Shown here one piece after another: positions 7,224 to 16,826 of a stretch of 64,000 nt of DNA. Every line of letters begins with the position of its first letter. Position 1 is the first letter of the stretch. The translations under genes and the position numbers were made by a program. Under the pieces are notes generated by a model that saw only the letters and a program-made list of their open reading frames with translations, had not been told where the DNA came from and searched no databases. The stretch is from NCBI RefSeq assembly GCF_904846415.1, contig NZ_CAJHAR010000005.1, forward strand, positions 62,001-126,000, read 5' to 3'. The stretch is from Psychrobacter piscatorii. Lineage in GTDB: Bacteria > Pseudomonadota > Gammaproteobacteria > Pseudomonadales > Moraxellaceae.

Positions 7224-8249
7224 TTATTTCTTTTTTGCATCACTCAAAATAGAATTAGCATCACTAAAGCGAGTTTCTAAAGTGCTTTTACCTTGTCCGT
7301 ATATTCCTTTATCTGTAATTTCACTAATAATGACTGCTTGGCTTGAAAATGGTTGTTTATGGTCAATTCCTTTAGGCGTGACCATCAATTCTAATAATAA
7401 GCCTATGGTAGTCTGATAGCTTTTTTCGGTACGTTCACTCAATTGTTGATAGTCACCAGCTGGCTTGTCTGCCAGTGCTGCATTAGCTTGTGCTAATTGG
7501 TTCTCAAGGTCTGATATTCTTTTTTCTGCTACCTGTTGAGTTAAAGCTGTCTTTTTCTTTGTGCTTTCAAAGTTGCGTTTGCAGTAGTCGTAATCTGACT
7601 CAAGATTTTTATAATCTACTGATAACTTATCTAACTCATTTTTGCATTTGTCTAGCTGCTCTCTACTACTTTTATATAGCTTCTCTCGGATTTCGTAAAG
7701 AGCTTCAGGTGATCCTTTCTTGTTGAATAGTTCTTGATATTGAGCTTTGAGCTTCTCGTTATCAGCTCTCAATATATCGTATTCTTTAGGCAAGCCTTGA
7801 TAGAATGCTAACTCGTCACCCTCGCTTGTGTAGTCTGCATCTGTTATATCGGGTGACTCAGTATTAAATATTATTTGTTCAGGTATCTGCATACCTAAAT
7901 TAACTAGCTGTTCTACAAATCTCTTTTTGCCAAAACCTAGCTTATAAATTGGACTGCCTGTTCCAATACCTTTATGGTCGATACACTCTTTTAACTCATG
8001 AGTAATAGACTCAAAAGTAATATAGGGTTCGCAAGTTGATTGCTCGTAACTACTGCATACATACACGGCTTTGACTGAGTGTGGGGTAATCAGTAGTAAA
8101 TAAGTCTGCTTTCTTAGAAATGAGCTTGTTACAAGTTCAAAGGCTTCTTGTAGAGTGCCTTTGCCATGTTCTGATACAAAAGAAACGCTATCAAAAATTG
8201 ATATGAACTGTTTATCTTTACGCTGTTTTTGTTGTTCAAAAAAACTCAT
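7224..8249 (-). CDS. Coiled-coil protein of unknown function (island cargo)
   Basis: A protein of about 341 residues. The first 130 residues form a globular part with hydrophobic strands (TYLLLITPHSVKAVYV). The middle, from about 160 to 270, is a long charged coiled coil (EYDILRADNEKLKAQYQEL and on to RISDLENQLAQANAALA). The C-terminal 70 residues are again compact. The ATG at 8249 has AAGGTG seven bases before it; a GTG at 8267 is less likely. Base composition looks more AT-rich than the neighbouring genes. Its place between int and alpA is a common site for variable cargo, including defence genes, in satellites. Function is unknown. Confidence 0.65.
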   Translation of the reverse strand: MSFFEQQKQRKDKQFISIFDSVSFVSEHGKGTLQEAFELVTSSFLRKQTYLLLITPHSVKAVYVCSSYEQSTCEPYITFESITHELKECIDHKGIGTGSPIYKLGFGKKRFVEQLVNLGMQIPEQIIFNTESPDITDADYTSEGDELAFYQGLPKEYDILRADNEKLKAQYQELFNKKGSPEALYEIREKLYKSSREQLDKCKNELDKLSVDYKNLESDYDYCKRNFESTKKKTALTQQVAEKRISDLENQLAQANAALADKPAGDYQQLSERTEKSYQTTIGLLLELMVTPKGIDHKQPFSSQAVIISEITDKGIYGQGKSTLETRFSDANSILSDAKKK

Positions 8250-8370
8250 GTTCACACCTTTACACACCCTTAATTCAAAATAGGTGCAAGGCAGTGCCAG
8301 CCTAAAGGTGTGTGAACGGCTGGCTTTCGGGTAATTAGTCCTAGCCTTGCATAGTTGTTACAGCATGGTA

Positions 8371-9612
8371 TTAGCCATGCTTTTGTGTTTGTTGTTTGAA
8401 GTCTGCACGGATCACATTATCCATCTTGCCAGCATAAGCATTATCAATGAAGTTCGCCCATTCATTCATCATCTTGGTTCTATAGGGTAAATGCTGCGCT
8501 CCGTTGTATGCCTTGCTGATCTTGTTTTCTTTCTCATGTGCTAGCTGTAGCTCTATCGCTTCGTGCATATATTCCTGTTCATGTAGGGTAGTGCTGGCAA
8601 GTCCACGGAAACCGTGCCCTGTCATACGCCCTTTATAACCCATGCGCCATAGGGCAGTGATAAAAGCATTGGTACTGTATGGCTTACGGGTCGAGGGATT
8701 AAAGAAAACGTATTGATCCGAAAAACCTAGCGCCTTGATCTGCTCCAGTATCGCCATTGTTTGCGGTGCAAGTGGTACTAGGTGCGGTCTATCCATTTTC
8801 ATTTTATCAGATGGTATGCGCCACAGCTTATCTTTGTAGTCTATTTCTGACCATTCCATGAACCTAAGTTCCTGAGTACGCACAAACGTATAGCATAAAA
8901 ACCATAAGCCCAGCTTCACCAGTAGATCACCATCATAGGCGTTAATGTCTTGAAGTAGTTTAGGTAGTTGCTGGCTGGTCACACGGCTATGGTGCTTCAC
9001 CTTATGCGGTTTTAGTGCTTCGGTTAGGTCGGTGGCTGGGTTGAGGTTGGTTAAGCCTTCACGTATGGCTTGTTTGAATATCTGCCCCGTTTGACGCATT
9101 GCACGCCTTGCCATATCACTAGCGCCCCTCGCTTCGATAGCTTTACCGATAGCCAAAACATCAGGCGCGGTTATGTCCTCTATATTCATGTGACCAATGA
9201 CGGGCTTAATATCGCGCTGGTACTGTGAATAGTCACGGCTATAGGTGGTAGGGGCTATGTGTGCTTTGCGGTCATCGTGCCAACGCTGGGCTATAGTATC
9301 GAACGCCCTTGATCCGTCATTGTCTGCTTGTGTCTTTTTCTTATCGTCTTTTGGGTTGATACCATCAGCTATTAGTCTTTTGATCTCAATATTGCGCTGT
9401 CGTGCATTCTGTAGGCTCATTACTGGGTAAGTGCCAATAGTGAGGGTTTGCTGCTTACCTTGCCAGCGGTAGGCGCTGATCCATGACTTAACGCCCGTAT
9501 AACGCACCCATAATTGAAGCCCGTTACCATCACTATGTTTATCAGGTCGCTTTGTATCAATCGAGGTGGGGCTAGGGGCTAGCTTGTTGATACTGGTATG
9601 GGTTAGGGGCAT
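8371..9612 (-). CDS. Tyrosine recombinase, P4-type integrase
   Basis: A 413-residue integrase of the P4/CP4-57 type. An arm-binding domain of the DUF4102 type covers about 1-90 (LTIGTYPVMSLQNAR), a core-binding SAM-like domain about 105-185, and the catalytic domain about 210-385. Catalytic residues are visible: Arg245 (VRTQELRFMEW), His333 and Arg336 (GHGFRG), His359 (LAHEKE) and Tyr369 (KAYNG). The gene starts 165 bases from the 3' end of tRNA-Pro and points away from it, the usual layout for tRNA-targeting integrases. It should catalyse integration and excision of the island. All active-site residues are present, so it may be functional. Confidence 0.95.
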   Translation of the reverse strand: MPLTHTSINKLAPSPTSIDTKRPDKHSDGNGLQLWVRYTGVKSWISAYRWQGKQQTLTIGTYPVMSLQNARQRNIEIKRLIADGINPKDDKKKTQADNDGSRAFDTIAQRWHDDRKAHIAPTTYSRDYSQYQRDIKPVIGHMNIEDITAPDVLAIGKAIEARGASDMARRAMRQTGQIFKQAIREGLTNLNPATDLTEALKPHKVKHHSRVTSQQLPKLLQDINAYDGDLLVKLGLWFLCYTFVRTQELRFMEWSEIDYKDKLWRIPSDKMKMDRPHLVPLAPQTMAILEQIKALGFSDQYVFFNPSTRKPYSTNAFITALWRMGYKGRMTGHGFRGLASTTLHEQEYMHEAIELQLAHEKENKISKAYNGAQHLPYRTKMMNEWANFIDNAYAGKMDNVIRADFKQQTQKHG

Positions 9613-9626
9613 GGGGTCTATCCTTT

Positions 9627-9675
9627 GTTGGTATTGTCCATGTTGGTATTGCTCGATACCAACAATAATACCAAC
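9627..9675. repeat. Four GTTGGTAT / ATACCAAC repeats between int and the tRNA
   Basis: The 8-base unit GTTGGTAT is found at 9627-9634 and 9642-9649, and its inverse ATACCAAC at 9656-9663 and 9668-9675. Two forward and two inverted copies form a symmetrical cluster just upstream of int. Arm-type integrase sites or an autoregulatory operator are the likely roles, inferred from position. Confidence 0.55.
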
Positions 9676-9736
9676 ATTCTATATGGAACGCCATACACCT
9701 ACAAAGTGGTGAAAACCTGAAAAACGCCCAAAATAA

Positions 9737-9765
9737 AGGGCAGACGGTCTATGACGGTCTGCCCT
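9737..9765 (-). terminator. Terminator of tRNA-Pro, leftward
   Basis: AGGGCAGAC and GTCTGCCCT form a 9-base perfect stem, followed leftwards by TTTATTTT. It lies a dozen bases past the tRNA 3' end, inside the inserted element, so the element probably supplies this terminator. Confidence 0.7.
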
Positions 9766-9776
9766 AAATCTATGTT

Positions 9777-9853
9777 TGGTCGGAACGGCAGGATTTGAAC
9801 CTGCGACCACTACACCCCCAGTGTAGTGCGCTACCAGACTGCGCTACGCCCCG
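9777..9853 (-). tRNA. tRNA-Pro (anticodon GGG), island attachment site
   Basis: The leftward strand gives a complete 77-base cloverleaf. The acceptor arm CGGGGCG pairs with CGTTCCG (two G-T pairs), followed by ACCA with encoded CCA. The anticodon stem CTACA/TGTAG holds the loop CTGGGGG, which gives anticodon GGG (Pro). The T arm contains GGTTCAAATCC. The integrase gene begins just past the 3' end, which marks this tRNA as the insertion site. The 3' part of the gene is expected to be repeated at the other end of the element, but no such copy was found in the window. Confidence 0.95.
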
Positions 9854-9967
9854 AGTGACTGACTATTTTACGCAAAATTATGTATATTGCAAGGGCTATT
9901 TATATCAGCCAAAATCTACCACATTATTCTACGCATTACAGTCAGCTTCTCTACTGCATAGGGAGTG

Positions 9968-11494
9968 TTAACCCAACAGCTCTTTTAGAATTTGGTTCAC
10001 TTGCTGCGGGTTAGCACTACCGCGGCTGGCTTTCATGACTTGACCGACCAGACCGTTAAAGGCTTTTTCTTTACCACCGCGATATTCTTCAACCATCGCT
10101 TCATTTTTTGCGATGACTTCTTCGACCATTGCTTTGATAGCGCCAGTATCGGTCTCTTGCTTGAGGCCTTTTTCTTTGATGATCTTATCTGCGGCATCAT
10201 CATCGTTGCCGCCTTCACGCTCATATAGCGCACTAAAGACTTTCTTGGCCAGTTTGCCAGATAGCGTGTCATCTTTGATACGCTTAAGCATACCAGCCAA
10301 TTGCTTGGCGCTGATAGGAGAGTCGACAATATCTTTATCATCTTTGTTGAGAGCACCAAGTAGATCGCCCATCACCCAGTTGCCAGCCATTTTGGCATCT
10401 GCTTGCCCAACTTCTGCGACCACAGCTTCAAAATAATCAGCAATTTGACGACTACCAGTCAAGATACGAGCGTCATATTCTGACAGACCAAGCGCTTCTT
10501 CAAAGCGTGCGCGGCGAGCGACTGGCAGCTCTGGCATTGCTGCTTTGATCTCATCAACGGTATGTTGCTCGATACGGACAGGTAGCAGATCAGGATCAGG
10601 GAAGTAGCGATAGTCGTTGGCGTCTTCTTTGGTACGCATGGTACGCGTTTCGTCACGCTCTGGATCATATAGCATGGTTGCTTGTACGACTTTGCCACCA
10701 TCTTCTAGGATATCGATTTGACGTTCGATTTCACGATTGATAGCACGCTCGATAAAGCGGAACGAGTTTAGGTTTTTCAGCTCAGTACGTGTACCAAGAT
10801 CAGCGCCTGGCTTGCGCACAGAGACGTTACAGTCACAGCGGAATGAGCCTTCGGCCATCACGGCGTCTGAGATACCTAGCCACGTGACCAGCTGATGAAT
10901 GGCTTTGATGTAGGCAAGTGCTTCGTGAGCTGAGCGCATGTCTGGCTCAGAGACGATTTCGATTAGTGGCGTGCCAGCACGGTTGAGATCGACACCCGTC
11001 ATACCATCGACGGCATCATGTACCGATTTACCGGCATCTTCTTCTAGATGCGCGCGAGTGATACCCATACGTTTAGGGTATTCGTTCTTTTCACCTTCAT
11101 TAACCACGACATCGATATAGCCAACGCCTACGATAGGATTGGCCATCTGGGTGATTTGATAGCCTTTAGGCAGGTCAGGGTAAAAGTAGTTTTTGCGGTC
11201 AAAGGTATTGAACAAACCTAGCTCAGCATTGACGCCGATACCGAATTTTAGCGCGCGATCGACCACACCAGCATTTAGTACGGGTAATACGCCAGGCAGA
11301 CCCAAATCAACGATACTGGCTTGGCTGTTTGGTTCATGACCAAAGTCAGTCGGCGCACTTGAGAATATTTTACTTTCTGTATTTAGCTGGCAGTGAATCT
11401 CGATACCGATGACCACTTCATAGCCATCGACAAATAGCTCTTTACGCACAGCGTGTTCACGGACGGCATTGTTATCAGTAGTAGCTGTACTCAT
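9968..11494 (-). CDS. gatB: Asp-tRNA(Asn)/Glu-tRNA(Gln) amidotransferase subunit B
   Basis: A 508-residue GatB, slightly longer than usual. The N-terminal cradle begins with [23 protein letters not shown], followed by [20 protein letters not shown] and later the [12 protein letters not shown] motif. A C-terminal YqeY-like domain ends the protein. GatB binds and activates misacylated Glu-tRNA(Gln) or Asp-tRNA(Asn) for transamidation by GatA. It is the last gene of gatCAB; its ATG overlaps the gatA stop by one base (TAATG), indicating coupling. The product acts in the cytoplasm. Confidence 0.97.
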   Translation of the reverse strand: MSTATTDNNAVREHAVRKELFVDGYEVVIGIEIHCQLNTESKIFSSAPTDFGHEPNSQASIVDLGLPGVLPVLNAGVVDRALKFGIGVNAELGLFNTFDRKNYFYPDLPKGYQITQMANPIVGVGYIDVVVNEGEKNEYPKRMGITRAHLEEDAGKSVHDAVDGMTGVDLNRAGTPLIEIVSEPDMRSAHEALAYIKAIHQLVTWLGISDAVMAEGSFRCDCNVSVRKPGADLGTRTELKNLNSFRFIERAINREIERQIDILEDGGKVVQATMLYDPERDETRTMRTKEDANDYRYFPDPDLLPVRIEQHTVDEIKAAMPELPVARRARFEEALGLSEYDARILTGSRQIADYFEAVVAEVGQADAKMAGNWVMGDLLGALNKDDKDIVDSPISAKQLAGMLKRIKDDTLSGKLAKKVFSALYEREGGNDDDAADKIIKEKGLKQETDTGAIKAMVEEVIAKNEAMVEEYRGGKEKAFNGLVGQVMKASRGSANPQQVNQILKELLG

Positions 11495-12990
11495 TATACC
11501 GTCTCCTTTGCGATGGTAGAGTGTTGTAGGTGATGATCAGTATGCTGCTGGAATAGATGCGCAGTCGTGAGCAATTGACTCTCTTGCCAATGCTTACCGA
11601 TTAATTGCAAGCCAATAGGTAGGCCTTCTGTCGTCAAACCAACTGGCTGACTGAGGGCGGGTAGACCCGCTAGGTTGACCGCGATGGTATAAACGTCACC
11701 TAAATACATCGTTGCAGGATCTAGGTCTTCACTGAGCTTATAAGCCGCAGTCGGTGCAGTTGGGCTAGCAATCACATCACAGCTAGCAAATGCTTCATCG
11801 AAATCTTTAACGATTAAGCGGCGAATCTTCTGTGCTTTAGTATAGTAAGCATCGAAGTAACCAGCAGATAGCGCATAAGTCCCGGTCAAGATACGGCGCT
11901 GTACTTCAGGGCCAAAGCCTTCAGAACGTGAGCGCGTGTATAGATCGATAAGGTCCGTTGGGTTTTCACAGCGATAGCCAAAGCGTACGCCATCGAAGCG
12001 TGACAAGTTCGAAGACGCTTCGGCAGGTGCTAGCATATAATAGGTGGCAAGCGTGATCTCAGGATCAGTGATGTTTACTTCTACAATCGTTGCGCCTAAT
12101 TCTTCGTATTTCTTTAAAGCGGCACGTGCTGCTTGTTCGACTTCGCTATCAAGCCCTGTACCAAAGTATTCTTTAGCCACACCAATACGCAAACCGTCAA
12201 ATGGCTTATCACCAGCCGCAGCCTCTGCATCATTGATGTCTTGTACATAGTTAGGCATATCGTATTTGATCGAAGTGGCATCGCGTGGATCGTGACCAAT
12301 CATTGGCTGTAGCAAATAAGCACAATCTTTTGCACTGCGTCCCATGCTACCAGCTTGATCTAGACTTGAGGCATAGGCAATCATACCAAAGCGTGACACA
12401 CGGCCATAAGTAGGCTTGATACCTGTTAAGCCACAGAATGAGGCAGGCTGACGAATAGAGCCACCTGTATCACTACCGGTAGCAACAGGGACAAAACCTG
12501 CGGCAACGGCGGCGGCACTACCACCTGACGAGCCACCAGGGACGCGCTCTAGGTTCCAAGGGTTCTGTACCGTGCCATAGTATGAGCTGCTGTTATCTGA
12601 GCCCATCGCAAACTCATCCATATTGAGCTTACCTAAGCTAATCATGCCCGCTTTGTCGATGTTAGAGACGATAGTCGCGTCATATGGTGAGACAAAGTTA
12701 TGCAGCATCTTAGAGCCACAAGTCGTCAGTACGCCTTGGGTACAAAAGATGTCTTTGTGCGCCATCGGTACGCCAAGTAGTGGACGCTGATCGCCTTGTG
12801 CACGCATCTCGTCAGCGGCTTTTGCTTGTGCGCGTGCTGTCTCAGAGGTATGCGTGATAAAGCTATTGATCTTGCTATCTAGCGCATCGATACGCTTAAT
12901 GTAATGCTCAGTTAATTCTGCGCTGCTAAATTGTTTGTTTTGCAAGCCAGCAATCAGCTGCTCGGTACTTAATAAATGAAGTTCAGACAT
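11494..12990 (-). CDS. gatA: Asp-tRNA(Asn)/Glu-tRNA(Gln) amidotransferase subunit A
   Basis: GatA, about 498 residues, of the amidase signature family. It releases ammonia from glutamine and passes it to GatB for conversion of Glu-tRNA(Gln) to Gln-tRNA(Gln). The Ser-cis-Ser-Lys triad is visible in [12 protein letters not shown] (Lys) and in [16 protein letters not shown] and [13 protein letters not shown] (Ser). I chose the ATG at 12990 ([12 protein letters not shown]), which matches the usual family start. An upstream in-frame start at 13044 would add 18 atypical residues. It sits 81 bases after gatC and overlaps gatB. Confidence 0.97.
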   Translation of the reverse strand: MSELHLLSTEQLIAGLQNKQFSSAELTEHYIKRIDALDSKINSFITHTSETARAQAKAADEMRAQGDQRPLLGVPMAHKDIFCTQGVLTTCGSKMLHNFVSPYDATIVSNIDKAGMISLGKLNMDEFAMGSDNSSSYYGTVQNPWNLERVPGGSSGGSAAAVAAGFVPVATGSDTGGSIRQPASFCGLTGIKPTYGRVSRFGMIAYASSLDQAGSMGRSAKDCAYLLQPMIGHDPRDATSIKYDMPNYVQDINDAEAAAGDKPFDGLRIGVAKEYFGTGLDSEVEQAARAALKKYEELGATIVEVNITDPEITLATYYMLAPAEASSNLSRFDGVRFGYRCENPTDLIDLYTRSRSEGFGPEVQRRILTGTYALSAGYFDAYYTKAQKIRRLIVKDFDEAFASCDVIASPTAPTAAYKLSEDLDPATMYLGDVYTIAVNLAGLPALSQPVGLTTEGLPIGLQLIGKHWQESQLLTTAHLFQQHTDHHLQHSTIAKETV

Positions 12991-13071
12991 AAGGTGTCGT
13001 CCGTCAAAATGTGAATAGCATAAAATAAAATAGGATAATGGCAAATGCGTGGTTGTGTTATTCAGCCAATA

Positions 13072-13386
13072 TTATTCAATCACCTGAGGTACAAGGTATA
13101 AGCCCTCTTCGACAGCAGGGGCGACTGACTGATTGCGCTCGCGATTGATATCGTGTTTGGCTACATCAGCACGTAACTCTTGGCAAGCTTCATGGATATT
13201 GGCTAGTGGTTTGATGTCTGTGGTATCAACGTTAGATAAGGTATGCATCAATTTTAATACTTTACTGATATCATCGGCATAGCTATCGGCAGTGCTTTCA
13301 TCGACACCCAAGCGCGCAAGGTTGGCAACTTCTAGGATTTCTTCGCGGCTGACAGTGTTGTCAGACGTTGCTGGTTGCTGAGACAT
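13072..13386 (-). CDS. gatC: Asp-tRNA(Asn)/Glu-tRNA(Gln) amidotransferase subunit C
   Basis: A 104-residue GatC, the small belt subunit that wraps around GatA and GatB. It shows the usual order: VSREEILEVANLARLGVDES, then the helix DDISKVLKLMHTLSNVDT, then TDIKPLANIHEACQELRAD. The first gene of gatCAB, transcribed away from mreB. A TTTCTCCAG-type purine run (CTGGAGAAAC) stands before the ATG. A leftward -10 (TATAAT) is seen about 100 bases upstream. Confidence 0.95.
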   Translation of the reverse strand: MSQQPATSDNTVSREEILEVANLARLGVDESTADSYADDISKVLKLMHTLSNVDTTDIKPLANIHEACQELRADVAKHDINRERNQSVAPAVEEGLYLVPQVIE

Positions 13387-14025
13387 AGTTTCTCCAGTTA
13401 AGGACAGTTTTGTTAGAGTTAGAATGGTTGACTACGATAGTCAGGATACGTAAGCACTAAAATACAATTGGCGATAAAGTTGGCTTATTATAAAGCATCT
13501 GACCCAAGTTTACAGAGCATGAGGCTTGATTGGTGCACAATATCCATCAACACACCGTATCAATCAGGGCAGAGTGCCGACATAGCAATATACAAATACT
13601 TGCAAAACTGACCGAATAATTCATGATTGATTTTCAATTGCTTCCCAATTAGGTTCTAAAATACGTTACAGTATGCACCTACTACTAAGCAAAACAATTA
13701 TCTGCCTGTAGAGCCTTGTTAGTTATCACATTAAAAGCGGTTTCATTGAGTTGAATGATAGTCACTACTATTTCAAACTTTGTAACAACTTTTAGCGTCT
13801 CAGACAAAATTCCTTGCTTACTGATGCAAATACCTATGTTTTTTTTGAGCTAAATCGGTATAATTTAGCTCAGTTTTTCATATCATCATTATTGCTTAGG
13901 TTTGACTGGTTGCGATGATTCACTTTCGCTCCCGTTAATGTCTAACGACGACCTGCTCAACACTGACGAGTAACACCTCAGTCAATCTCATTCGCCTCAT
14001 TCGTAAGACGCTGGATATATTAGTC
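13387..14025. other. Divergent intergenic region between gatC and mreB
   Basis: About 640 bases without a credible gene. It contains a leftward TATAAT at 13487-13492 that could serve gatC, without a good -35, and a 10-base inverted repeat around TATAAT at 13846-13872 that could belong to mreB. The middle part (13530-13830) is AT-rich with nothing else recognisable. The mreB start has only a weak ribosome binding site (TGGA). Confidence 0.5.
13846..13872. promoter_or_regulatory. 10-base inverted repeat with TATAAT in its loop, upstream of mreB
   Basis: TGAGCTAAAT (13846-13855) and ATTTAGCTCA (13863-13872) are perfect inverse copies. TATAAT at 13859-13864 sits across the loop. It is flanked by T runs on both sides. 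It may be an operator over the -10 of an mreB promoter or a terminator-like hairpin. No good -35 hexamer is seen, so the call is open. Confidence 0.4.
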
Positions 14026-15054
14026 ATGAACCTGTTTGGATTTTTATCAAATAATATCGCTATCGACCTCGGTACTGCGAACACCCTTATTTTTATTCCT
14101 AATAAAGGCGTCGTACTTGACGAGCCTACGGTGGTCGCATTACGAAGCAATCGTACTCAAAACCCGACCGTCGCTGCTGTGGGTATCGATGCCAAGCAAA
14201 TGCTGGGTCGTACGCCTGCCAATATCACAGCGATTCGCCCGCTAAAAGACGGTGTGATTGCTGATTTTGAAGTGACGCAAAAAATGCTAAAACACTTCAT
14301 CACTAAGGTAAAAGCCAAGCGTTTTATGGCACAGCCTAACGTGGTGGTATGTGTGCCATGTAAGTCTACCTTGGTTGAGCGTAAGGCGATTCGTGAGGCA
14401 GTATCATCAGCAGGCGCGAGCAAAGTGTTATTGCTAGAAGAGCCAATGGCTGCGGCTATCGGTGCTGGCATGCCTGTTCATGAAGCCAGTGGTTCTATGG
14501 TTGTTGATATCGGTGGTGGTACAACTGAGATTGCCGTTATCGCGCTATCTGGTTGCGTCTATGCTGAGTCTATCCGTATCGGTGGCGACATGTTTGATGA
14601 GGCGATTATTACACATGTGCGCCGTACGCATGGTTGTGTGATTGGTGAGACGACCGCTGAGCGCATCAAAAAAGAAGTTGGCTCTGCATTGAATGAAAAT
14701 AGCCAGCTAGAAGTAGAGGTTCGTGGTCGTAGCATGGCAGAAGGCGTACCAAAGACCTTTATCGTCAATTCAGAAGAAGTACAAAAAGCATTGACTGACC
14801 CATTAAGCGGTATTATCAGCGCAGTCAAAGTCGCCCTTGAGCAGACGCCGCCAGAGTTGTCATCAGACATCGCAGAGCGTGGTATCGTATTGACGGGTGG
14901 TGGCGCATTGCTACGCGATCTTGACAAGCTTATCTCACAAGAGACTGGCTTACCAGTGACGGTAGCAGAAGACCCATTAACCTGTGTTAGCCGTGGTGGT
15001 GGTATCGCCCTTGATTTCATCAATAACAAAAGCCTGAACATGATTTTTGTGTAA
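14026..15054 (+). CDS. mreB: Rod shape-determining actin homologue MreB
   Basis: A 342-residue MreB of the actin/Hsp70 fold. Phosphate loop 1 is [13 protein letters not shown] near the N-terminus, phosphate loop 2 is [14 protein letters not shown], and the adenosine motif is [17 protein letters not shown]. The starting [10 protein letters not shown] is the amphipathic membrane-binding helix. MreB filaments direct lateral cell-wall synthesis at the inner membrane. It is the first gene of mreBCD-maf-rng, a conserved order in gammaproteobacteria. Length is normal. Confidence 0.97.
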   Translation: MNLFGFLSNNIAIDLGTANTLIFIPNKGVVLDEPTVVALRSNRTQNPTVAAVGIDAKQMLGRTPANITAIRPLKDGVIADFEVTQKMLKHFITKVKAKRFMAQPNVVVCVPCKSTLVERKAIREAVSSAGASKVLLLEEPMAAAIGAGMPVHEASGSMVVDIGGGTTEIAVIALSGCVYAESIRIGGDMFDEAIITHVRRTHGCVIGETTAERIKKEVGSALNENSQLEVEVRGRSMAEGVPKTFIVNSEEVQKALTDPLSGIISAVKVALEQTPPELSSDIAERGIVLTGGGALLRDLDKLISQETGLPVTVAEDPLTCVSRGGGIALDFINNKSLNMIFV

Positions 15055-15155
15055 ACAGCTTTTGCTCATGAGTGTTATGCCCACATACCTTTGCTATCGC
15101 TATTATCCCGCTTCAGGATGGCTGACATAACCCATGAGATGACAAGTAAATAACA

Positions 15156-15184
15156 TTAAAGGTAGCCAATTGCGCTGCCTTTAA
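15156..15184 (+). other. Hairpin between mreB and mreC
   Basis: TTAAAGGTAGC and GCTGCCTTTAA pair over 11 positions with one G-T pair and a 7-base loop. No T run follows, so it is not a standard terminator. It may affect mRNA processing or readthrough between mreB and mreC, whose genes are 227 bases apart. Confidence 0.4.
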
Positions 15185-15281
15185 TTGCATTAATCCATGC
15201 TAGAACCCGATATCACCGATAAACATTCATGCTCTAAATAAGTGCTATTGCTCATTTTAGAATTCTTAAATTAGACGACTT

Positions 15282-16139
15282 ATGACTCCAAGTATCTTTG
15301 CGCGCCAAGCGTTATCACTTCGTAAGACTGCCATTGTATTGATAGCAGCCTTGATACTGATGTGGTTTGATAGCAAAAACTCGGAATGGTTCAATCCAGT
15401 ACGTAGTACCAGTCATGCTGCCATGCAGCCTATTTATGAGATGTCTCTATTACCGAGCTATGCCAAGCATTGGGCGAGTGGTAGTTTGCAGTCAAAAGAA
15501 GCGCTGCGCCGCGAAAACATGCAACTAAAATCACAACTCATCCATGCACATGCCAAACTGCAGCAACAAGATTATATCTTGGCGCAAAACGCACGCTTGC
15601 AGGGGATTTTATCAACCACTAAGCCTGAGCAGTTTGATCTAAACTTAGCTCAAGTCATTGGTACAGATACCAACTTGCTCAGACAGATTGTTGTGCTCAA
15701 TAAAGGCAAGCAAGATGGTGTACAAGTGGGACAAACGGTCATCGATGAAGATGGTATTTTAGGACAGATCATTAACGTCTATCCTAATACAAGCCGTTTG
15801 TTGTTGATTACAGATGAGCAGCAGTCAGTGGCTGTCACTGTCAAACGTACTGGTCAGCGTGCTATCGTAACAGGCCAAGGTATCCCATCTGCACTGAGCC
15901 TAAACTATGTCTTTAAGACTTCAGATGTGCGTGTGGGTGATGAGTTGGTATCATCTGGTTTGGGTGGGCGAATTCCAGCGGGCTATCGTGTTGGCCGCAT
16001 TGCACACATCAAAGATGAGCAAGCGGATAATTTTAGAAGTATCGAGGTTACGCCCTCTGCAAACTTCATTGATAATGCGTACGTATTGATACTCCAAGAC
16101 AAGCTACTCAATAAAAACGACACTGCTATTGGTCAGTAG
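15282..16139 (+). CDS. mreC: Rod shape-determining protein MreC
   Basis: A 285-residue MreC. A single membrane segment at about 16-32 (KTAIVLIAALILMWF) is followed by a coiled coil near 75-105 (ALRRENMQLKSQLIHAHAKL) and a C-terminal periplasmic beta domain with LVSSGLGGRIPAGYRVGRI, the signature region of the family. MreC links MreB to the cell-wall synthases PBP2 and RodA. It lies between mreB and mreD. Confidence 0.95.
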   Translation: MTPSIFARQALSLRKTAIVLIAALILMWFDSKNSEWFNPVRSTSHAAMQPIYEMSLLPSYAKHWASGSLQSKEALRRENMQLKSQLIHAHAKLQQQDYILAQNARLQGILSTTKPEQFDLNLAQVIGTDTNLLRQIVVLNKGKQDGVQVGQTVIDEDGILGQIINVYPNTSRLLLITDEQQSVAVTVKRTGQRAIVTGQGIPSALSLNYVFKTSDVRVGDELVSSGLGGRIPAGYRVGRIAHIKDEQADNFRSIEVTPSANFIDNAYVLILQDKLLNKNDTAIGQ

Positions 16140-16266
16140 CAAAGATACATTAACACTTTATGCAAAACTACCAAATGGCTCATCAAATTTTTTGTCCATA
16201 GTATCCTATCAATATTCAATCAACCATCTCACAGTAGCCACTATACAATCGCTAAGGTAAGTACTC

Positions 16267-16752
16267 ATGTCGTATCCTGATTCTGAGAATTCAACGGCAC
16301 TGTTGATTGTGGTCATTGTTCTAAGCTTTATCATTGCTTCATCGCTCAATGTCTATCCATTAAGTCCAAGTATGGCAACACTGCGGCCCATGATTATGAT
16401 TATGGTGCTGATATATTGGCTACTGTTCCAGCCGCGCTATGTGGGTATCTTTACTGCATTTACCATCGGGCTTATTGCAGATTTGCTGATGGACACCCAT
16501 CTAGGTCAGCAAGCCTTTGCCGCTGTCGTGGTGGCACTAGTGATCAAAATTACTAGTATCTATGTTAGACAACTAAATACCATCAGCGCATGGTTGATAG
16601 CCAGTTTAGGGTTAGTTGTTTTTCAGCTAAATTTATGGATGCTGCAGATGTTTATCCAAAATACTTTTATCGCAAAATCTGCTTTGTCGCTTATGATGAG
16701 TATTATCAGCTGGCCACTTGTCTTATTGGCTTTACGCAAATTTGCGCGTTGA
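16267..16752 (+). CDS. mreD: Rod shape-determining protein MreD
   Basis: A 161-residue integral membrane protein with about five membrane helices and short loops. It carries the family pattern LRPMIMIMVLIYWLLFQPRY followed by a TIGLIADLLMDTHLGQQA motif. MreD is part of the elongasome with MreB and MreC. Length and position fit. The ATG is preceded by TAAGGTAAGTACTC, a suitable ribosome binding site. Confidence 0.93.
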   Translation: MSYPDSENSTALLIVVIVLSFIIASSLNVYPLSPSMATLRPMIMIMVLIYWLLFQPRYVGIFTAFTIGLIADLLMDTHLGQQAFAAVVVALVIKITSIYVRQLNTISAWLIASLGLVVFQLNLWMLQMFIQNTFIAKSALSLMMSIISWPLVLLALRKFAR

Positions 16753-16826
16753 TGATATTTATTAACTTACCTATAGAATATCTAAAAAATACATACCTCA
16801 TAAATCTGTAAATGAAGAGAAGAGCG

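Noticed and set aside
9992-10436. Open frames on both strands inside gatB
   Set aside because: They are shadows of the gatB reading frame; no start signals.
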